Positions 5,701-10,111 of a stretch of DNA of 10,111 nt are shown here, piece after piece. Within the stretch, counting starts at the first letter, position 1. Each line of letters opens with the position of its first letter. A model generated the notes under the pieces. That model did no database searches. It was not told the DNA's origin and saw only the letters and a list, made by a program, of their open reading frames with translations. Both the position numbers and the translations under genes were made by a program. Location: assembly GCA_017645485.1 (NCBI GenBank), contig JAGCOI010000168.1:1-10111 (forward strand), written 5' to 3'. Source of the stretch: Alphaproteobacteria bacterium (GTDB taxonomy: Bacteria > Pseudomonadota > Alphaproteobacteria > RF32 > CAG-239).

Positions 5701-7588
5701 AATTTTGTGCGGGAATAATTCGTGTAAATGTTATTACGGTATTTTGAAAGATTGCACGGATTACGGTTATTTAAATCAGTGTGTGCCGGGCTTTAAATGC
5801 GAAGAAAAAGGCGTGAGAATCGGCGGTGAAATGAAGATTTGTTATGAAAAAGGCGTTGAAAGCACTTGTGAAGATTACGGTTATTTAGCAGAAGAAGATA
5901 AGACAGGCGGTAAGAAATGTACGACGATTCCGGGGCTTGCAAGCGGTGCAGATGCTCAAGGTAATACGCTTTTTAACTTAACATGTTACAGTTGCGGTTT
6001 TTGTGAGGCAAATCAATGCACAAAAGATGGCGGTACGGCTTGCGGGCAAACATTGGGCACATGCAAAAAAGTAGATGAGATTGATGTTTGTACATTTACG
6101 GCAACAAGCGGTTGCGGAACGGGCTTGTGGCGTTCGGCAGATACGGCTATTGAACACGGACACATGGATATAACAAACACATCTCCAGATGCATCTTGTG
6201 ATATTTGGAAAAAAGGCGCGGATGATGCCTGCCAAGTTGACAGATATTATAATAAAATTGTGTGCGATACATGTTACAGAGCAAATGAAGGGCAAACACA
6301 ATGTACGGCTTTAACGTGTCCGACAGGGTTGGTTGCGTATGAAAATATAACAGAGAATCAATTGAATCGGCGTGTTGTTGAGCGCGCAGATGTTGAGGAA
6401 AACGGAACAACATGTGCCAGATGTTATAGCGTTGGCGGTTGTGATAATGCCAAGGGTTATTACAGCAAAAATGCCTCGAATTTGTCCGGTCTTTTGAACG
6501 AAGGTTATCATTTGAAACAAGAGGGTGCTGAAGAATGTTTGAGGGTTGCTCAAAATTCGTGCCGTGCCTGCTTTAAGTGGGATGGTTTAACAAAAAGCTG
6601 TCGTCGAAAAACATGTGAAGACCTTAAATATACAGAAAATGGGAAAAATCGGACATATTTTTCGAAAGCTGAAGCAAGTGAGTGTTATAAATTTACGGAA
6701 CTCGGCAGCGGTACTAACACAACAATAGACGATGGATATGTGATTAGCGGGATAAGTGCGGCGGTTCAATGTTCTGAGCGGGTTGAAAACGGCGGTATCG
6801 GACTGACTTATTGCGTGAAGAAGGTTTGTGATGAATCAAATAAGATGTACAACACGGAACAAGCCTGTAACCAGAATAAGGTAAAATACGGCGTTAAGAG
6901 TTGTCGAAAGGCGACAGCTTTGGACGGATGTGATGATGATAATTTCCCTTGTTGGACGCCGAATTTCAGCGATCCGATTGTGTGCAATGATATTAAAGCC
7001 GTATCATCAAGCGAAGATTACGGCGATGGCGATGAACAGGTGTTTACAGCCGGATATAATTACCAAGCAAACGGCGCTAAAAATTTGGTTGAGCCGGGTA
7101 ACGATTTGCCCGGACATAAGTATGCAACACTTAACGTGATACTCGGCTTAACGGAACCCAATAAATTAGTCAAATCAAGCGATGTATATTCTTGTTTGCA
7201 ACCAACAGACCACACAGGTACGTGGCATAGTATAGATTCGGTGTGTTTTGAGGACGGCGGTTTATGTGTGGAGCCTGAAGATGACAGTATATGTAATGAA
7301 GATGCAAAGATAGACAATTACTGGTTTACCAACTTTACAGACGCCAAAAATTATATGGTCAATCAGTGCAGAGGCGGCACATTGCTTTTATATGAGGGTA
7401 AGGTAAGGTGTGAATGCGACAGATTGGATCGTGTTGATGTTACAAAATGCAGTGATGTTGAAACTCAATATTATCCGACAACTGCTAACCCGAGACAATG
7501 TTTGTATGACTTAGGTTGTGATACCGCAGCAGGATATTATAACAGTGAGTCTACATGTCTTGATAAAAATCCCGGGGTTTATGGGTGA
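2735..7588 (+). CDS. Giant cysteine-rich exported repeat protein, part before in-frame TGA
   Basis: A 1,617-residue product of unknown function. The ATG has a good Shine-Dalgarno AAGGGG (2721-2726) eight bases upstream; a second ATG at 2744 is further away. Residues 1-28 look like a Sec signal peptide: a basic start (MSKK), a hydrophobic core at about 9-20, and likely cleavage near AVTG/L. The CC at 21-22 is not a good lipobox. I count about 139 cysteines (8.6%), so the mature chain is probably an extracytoplasmic, disulfide-stabilised protein. Visible repeats are two C-E-x-x-G-[YF] units at residues 41-106, three tandem modules at 310-673, and a recurring C-x4-G-C motif, often followed by GYY. 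No enzyme motif or known domain was recognised. The frame stops at TGA but is open for 840 codons beyond it, so this is probably only the N-terminal two thirds of the original protein. A surface adhesin or envelope role is a guess. Confidence 0.9.
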   Translation: MGNMSKKIFGSVVFALALFCCAKVAVTGLTTEEKCEALPDCEALGYKRGNTDCNEYEQIRCPYNAVYSKCVNTDCEKMGFSIGDKSAWCKKDKIVYCPTDENYSLCQEACGLCNQGETNPACPYGIQQIQVKKDSTCETDCETVGLTNDCDQPCYECRVCEEDKNSGYIDAKDQCEEDEYVVGVVNPSCPENLGKGQKYLCKVCPDGMIPDGDMTDGSDGKTSCKCDEEHGSYARCPTGADCDRVDTSSEFSECYRPKIDEDEDGCVNGDNNQKGYVKFVEDNMDDHFEYANAPVTFILNEDGKNVENKCVEVLGCNSEVEGSTQTPNFDNYFVTDNRQLGGTTCSWVSGCNTENTNIREDKCSTGRVFSEVKEAGGHKCGQCLCDIERGYYPSAPDGRISTSEKIDGQVCFVATACDETQNWTAAWEDDHFNYDKKDEGDGLLPACRKILGCNGNKDAANSENKYDANYFSIVEVSNANTTCYYVNGCKEGKVTSCDASQGLRWKKLSATSSDYKEVAQLNLRCGTCECDVSRGYYANGCPEGAVCTQVGGCYKVEADTCAEGYVKPDEADSVHFQIGVVKKFTGSDGNEVSCRKVNGCNSNKGATENAADLQDDLKYFDVASKTLGTKTCYWRTGCRYVEKGGDCGAGYLKGECSEGKTTDNARSKVCCLCATATCETGTSIYPVEKKTYQCTTSGQSGDKPCYACTCAKDYCGSGCNTKLSACDANKYKYDKVANAKMGSKCETISRNENYSCVYEGVKYDSFECNDGFKKNGNECVAKTCEEDYGLKSAPSSDVTQTSKGTIEKIGNRFEVCYSYQTKECQDYYMLTFAEKEAITDDGIRARCQEIDPVSGLHCYSCENKGGSQCVYKFKDANGQNQTQNMTVNICGDEYKYEAQDGMVLRTGDRCINVVKRGGDLCAVKTLYKDFACKDGWQIQEDSEGNALGCIPVTCESKKETVTINNTDTQVTMSEAECDTAGWRTCASKEILCGNNSCKCYYGILKDCTDYGYLNQCVPGFKCEEKGVRIGGEMKICYEKGVESTCEDYGYLAEEDKTGGKKCTTIPGLASGADAQGNTLFNLTCYSCGFCEANQCTKDGGTACGQTLGTCKKVDEIDVCTFTATSGCGTGLWRSADTAIEHGHMDITNTSPDASCDIWKKGADDACQVDRYYNKIVCDTCYRANEGQTQCTALTCPTGLVAYENITENQLNRRVVERADVEENGTTCARCYSVGGCDNAKGYYSKNASNLSGLLNEGYHLKQEGAEECLRVAQNSCRACFKWDGLTKSCRRKTCEDLKYTENGKNRTYFSKAEASECYKFTELGSGTNTTIDDGYVISGISAAVQCSERVENGGIGLTYCVKKVCDESNKMYNTEQACNQNKVKYGVKSCRKATALDGCDDDNFPCWTPNFSDPIVCNDIKAVSSSEDYGDGDEQVFTAGYNYQANGAKNLVEPGNDLPGHKYATLNVILGLTEPNKLVKSSDVYSCLQPTDHTGTWHSIDSVCFEDGGLCVEPEDDSICNEDAKIDNYWFTNFTDAKNYMVNQCRGGTLLLYEGKVRCECDRLDRVDVTKCSDVETQYYPTTANPRQCLYDLGCDTAAGYYNSESTCLDKNPGVYG
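2855..3052 (+). repeat. N-terminal tandem protein repeat (two CEALGY/CEKMGF units)
   Basis: Within the giant protein, residues 41-70 and 75-106 align: C-E-x-x-G-[YF], then a Cys followed by P (C61, C97), then a closing Cys exactly nine residues later (C70, C106) preceded by Y-S. Related C-[ET]-x-x-G-[YFL] starts recur further on, including C-E-T-V-G-L, C-T-D-Y-G-Y, C-E-D-Y-G-Y and, beyond the stop codon, C-E-G-Y-G-Y. I have seen this style in large proteins of uncultured gut alphaproteobacteria, but cannot name a family. Confidence 0.7.
3662..4753 (+). repeat. Three tandem cysteine modules of the giant protein
   Basis: Three successive modules share one cysteine pattern: C-x4-G-C, about 30 residues containing an N-Y-F or K-Y-F, a second C-x4-G-C, then a Cys cluster. 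They span residues 310-385, 447-530 and 594-673. The first motifs read CVEVLGC, CRKILGC and CRKVNGC; the second read CSWVSGC, CYYVNGC and CYWRTGC; the closing clusters are CGQCLC, CGTCEC and CCLC. Linkers of 62 and 64 residues begin with D-x3-RGYY. The similarity is at protein level only; the DNA has diverged, so the duplications are old. Confidence 0.8.
7367..7417 (+). repeat. CxGG...CxC protein module, copy before the stop
   Basis: Residues 1545-1561, CRGGTLLLYEGKVRCEC, match CVGGDLWIENGYLVCNC encoded at 8450-8500: same length, same cysteine spacing (C-x13-C-x-C), and the same CxGGxL start. One copy lies on each side of the in-frame TGA. Confidence 0.75.
7586..7588 (+). other. In-frame TGA replacing a conserved cysteine codon
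   Basis: This is the only stop in a 2,459-codon frame. It falls at the first position of the recurrent C-x4-G-C motif: stop-L-E-V-N-G-C here, against CYYVNGC, CRKVNGC, CTQVGGC, CYSVGGC, CLYDLGC and others. A Cys codon (TGT or TGC) is one base away from TGA. TGG is used freely for Trp on both sides and no other TGA is in frame, so a general TGA-to-Trp code is unlikely. I saw no convincing hairpin close downstream that would act as a bacterial selenocysteine element. Confidence 0.85.
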
Positions 7589-10111
7589 TTAGAAGTTAAT
7601 GGTTGCTATATACGTGATTTAGATAAAAAAGTGACGTGCTGCTCGCCGGCAAACCCGAATTATCCGCACGAAGGGTTTACACATGAAGATCCTTGCGATA
7701 AAAAATTATTCGGTTGTTGGAGTACGCAAAAGAAAGTGATAAAGACTCTTAACAATAGTAACCAAACAGAGAATAGGACATGTTGGAAATGGGTTCAAAA
7801 TACCTGTGAAGGTTATGGTTATAAGGATACCACCGGTGATGGCGGCCGAGGTAGCTTGCAAACAGAAACTTATTATAATACTTATCAAAAATGTTATGAG
7901 TGGGCAGAAAGCGGCAATAATAGTTATACATTTTTGATTACAAGAGGTGATCCAAATACCGGTCAAGCAGTGGAGCCTTTGAAGTGTTATGATAACGCTA
8001 ACAATGCAAATAAGGCCTCATGCCCCAATAGGGGAGGTGCATTTGATAACAATACTGCAAGCGATTGTCAAAAAGGCAGAGGTACTAATGTTTCTGACGG
8101 TCAACATAACTGTTGCGAACAGGGTACTGCCGGTTGCGATGAGTCTTACAGTGCTTGTACCGGTGTTAAAACATGTTATATCATTGATAATCGTTACAGA
8201 TGCAAGGCTTCCAATAGATTCTATGAAAACTCTTCTTGGTCAGACGGTTCCCAGCCTTGGCACCCCACTTATTCTACCTATTACCACGTCGAGGATGGGT
8301 ATAAAGAAGTAAATCCCAGTTCCAATAACGGTTGTACCGAGGCTGAAGTTCCTCTCTATGCCTTTGGTGAAAACTTCGCTCCGGATTTCTATAGGTATGG
8401 TTTGTCGGGTACAACGGGTAGTCAGCTCTTTGATGAAATTTTAACATCTTGTGTCGGCGGTGACTTGTGGATTGAAAACGGTTATCTTGTTTGTAATTGT
8501 TCTAATGTTACCGCTTCTGTTACCGCTTCCGAACCAAAAGATAATTATTGCCCGAAATATCACAAGTGTGTGAAAAAAGACCCGGGTGATGACTGCTTTT
8601 TCGACGATGGTTGCGATGACAGAGGCTTAAATGGTGCTACTAAATATTATGATTCTCAAGGCGCTTGCCAATCAGATAATAATGGTGCCCTTTGCAAACA
8701 ACTCGATAATTCTTCCTGTTGGACCCGTTCAGGTTGCGGTATAGGTTATTATCCAGATCCCGCAACAGGTAGATGCTTGGTCAACACCTGTGAAAACTAC
8801 TCTAAAACTGCAGGAGCTGCTGCTACCCATGTTGAAAATGCTTATTACGGCGATTGGGAAGAAACATTATACTTTACTAACGAAATGGATCAATGCGGCT
8901 TGTTTAGAGAATACGAAATTGATATACCTGAAGGAACAGTGATATTTGCCAAAGGTGCGGGTAATGCCGCTTGTCCTGACGTCGGAGAATTTGCCGATGA
9001 CGGGACAGAAACCTGTTTAGCAGGGGAAAACAGACCGTATCATCCGAAAAAAGCCGGTAAGGGCGCTAAACAAAAGTGCCATACCATCAGCTATGGTGAT
9101 GATGCACCTTGCAGTAAATATGCTTATCATCTAAAATATTATGACTATTCTAATTACGACACTCAGGATTACTGGGTTGCATGGATGAGTGAAGATTGCA
9201 CATCTGCAACAGCATCAATCACTTGGGAACCAGAAGAAGACTATTATGAAAGTGATGGGCACGGCGGTCGTAAGACGCATTACATTGATTACGGATGTAA
9301 GAAAGGTTTGTTGGGCGAGCTTGGTGATGAGGATCCGGATGATGTGATATATATGCCTCTGGAAGAGTGGGAATTATATCTGCCAGGAGGGTGGGGATAT
9401 ATCAATTGTTATGATCAACCGAATAGTAAAAGATGTTATATTCGGAAACAATGTACACCAAGTGCCTGTCTCGGATTTCCGTATCGTGTAGGAAATGGCA
9501 GAAGCGTGAGCGGTGATATTACTTCTAATGCGACCAAGAGTGTTGTTTTAGGTCGAATCTTGGAGACAGGATATACCAACAGGAAGAGGGGAATAACAAA
9601 TAGATACTATTTTGGTACTTTATACAGTTATAAACCGAATGCGGATGGTGCGTATGATGTTAGAGGCAATTATAACCATTTAGGCAACGGTGTGTTTGAA
9701 ATTCATGATGCTATCGGCCAAGTTTGGGGCTATATTAACTTCGGCAGTACTGAAAACTATTCGCATTATGAAGATACGTTGAAATATTCTTCAGGTATGG
9801 AGACCGGCTATGGCGATATTTCTTGTGCAAATACAAGTGGTCCTGCTAATAGTGGCTTTACTAATGACAGAGTAACTTCTGTCGGGTGTTATGCGACGTA
9901 TTGGATCGACTCCCAAGGCGGTACTAACTGGAGCTATAATCCGGAATCAAATAACTGCAAATGTTGTGAAGTATTTAAGAATGAGACAAAGAAGAGACCT
10001 GTTACTTGCCCTTCCACTACTGTAGAACGGCTTTTCAAACAGTTTTGTGAAGGACAAACAGAGGAAAGTTGTGGCGGTATAACTACATCCAGTCAGTTTG
10101 ATATTTATGCA
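7589..10111 (+). CDS. Continuation of the giant cysteine-rich protein after the TGA, open at window end
   Basis: The same frame runs for 840 sense codons without another stop and is cut by the window edge, so the 3' end is unknown. It is clearly coding: about 50 cysteines, the shared motifs C-E-G-Y-G-Y (near 7807), CVGGDLWIENGYLVCNC (8450-8500) and CWTRSGC with GIGYY (8717-8755). No start is credible near the stop: the first in-frame ATG is at 8885, and a GTG at 7631 has no ribosome-binding site. It therefore depends on readthrough or is the silent 3' part of a broken gene. A 118-codon stretch (9470-9823) has no cysteine and may be a different domain. Use of ACT/ACC and TCT/TCC codons is roughly three times denser than before the stop. 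The function is unknown. Confidence 0.75.
8450..8500 (+). repeat. CxGG...CxC protein module, copy after the stop
   Basis: CVGGDLWIENGYLVCNC is the partner of the module at 7367-7417, with identical cysteine spacing. It ties the sequence after the TGA to the same protein family as the sequence before it. Directly downstream, two 12-bp units (GTTACCGCTTCT/C, 8507-8530) encode a short VTAS-VTAS tandem. Confidence 0.75.

Noticed and set aside
3068..7317. Antisense and out-of-frame ORFs inside the giant gene
   Set aside because: They are short, have no ribosome-binding sites and arise from the stop-poor codon pattern of a long Cys-rich frame.
7586..7650. Selenocysteine insertion at the TGA
   Set aside because: A Cys position makes it tempting, but I find no good stem-loop in the roughly 45 bases after the TGA, and a structural disulfide protein is not a typical selenoprotein. 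Identifying a SelB-type element by folding software and selABC in the genome would reopen it.
2735..10111. Genome-wide TGA-as-Trp genetic code
   Set aside because: TGG is used for Trp some thirty times on both sides with only one TGA in 2,459 codons, and the TGA position fits Cys, not Trp.
8885..10111. Independent gene starting at the first in-frame ATG after the stop
   Set aside because: No Shine-Dalgarno or promoter is evident before it, and about 1.3 kb of clearly coding, module-bearing sequence lies between the TGA and this ATG.

Overview
The window looks like AT-rich chromosomal DNA of a Gram-negative bacterium. My best guess is an uncultured, host-associated alphaproteobacterium. That rests on the IF-1 sequence, the HAMP-PAS sensor kinase, and intergenic repeats whose reverse complement begins GTCATCCTGAAC or GTCATTGC, forms I associate with alphaproteobacterial and other genomes. 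The lineage is an inference, not a proof.

Layout, all genes on the + strand. Bases 1-1467 hold the 3' part of a membrane-bound sensor histidine kinase whose N-terminus lies outside the window. Bases 1528-1749 hold infA (translation initiation factor IF-1), closed by a clear intrinsic terminator at 1779-1809. Bases 1810-2608 have no convincing gene. About 1852-2493 is a dense cluster of short palindromic repeats that all end in ATGAC in the same orientation, including a perfect 126-bp direct repeat and a 61-bp tandem duplication. Bases 2609-2734 form the control region of the next gene: a sigma-70-like promoter, a folded leader with a T-tract, and a good Shine-Dalgarno site.

From 2735 to the window end runs one reading frame of 2,459 codons encoding a giant, cysteine-rich, probably exported protein built of repeated disulfide-type modules. 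It is interrupted once, by TGA at 7586-7588. After the stop the same frame is open for 840 more codons and leaves the window still open. The TGA sits exactly where a recurrent C-x4-G-C motif calls for its first cysteine (consensus C-x-x-V-x-G-C, here stop-L-E-V-N-G-C). Modules present before the stop recur after it. The simplest reading is one gene with a single-base Cys-to-stop change, whether a real mutation, a sequencing error or a tolerated readthrough. The part after the stop also uses synonymous codons differently.

No functional link between the kinase, infA and the giant protein can be shown. The giant gene has its own promoter and is separated by a terminator and about 1 kb of repeats. 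I saw no tRNA, rRNA, CRISPR array, transposase or integrase, and no convincing gene on the - strand.
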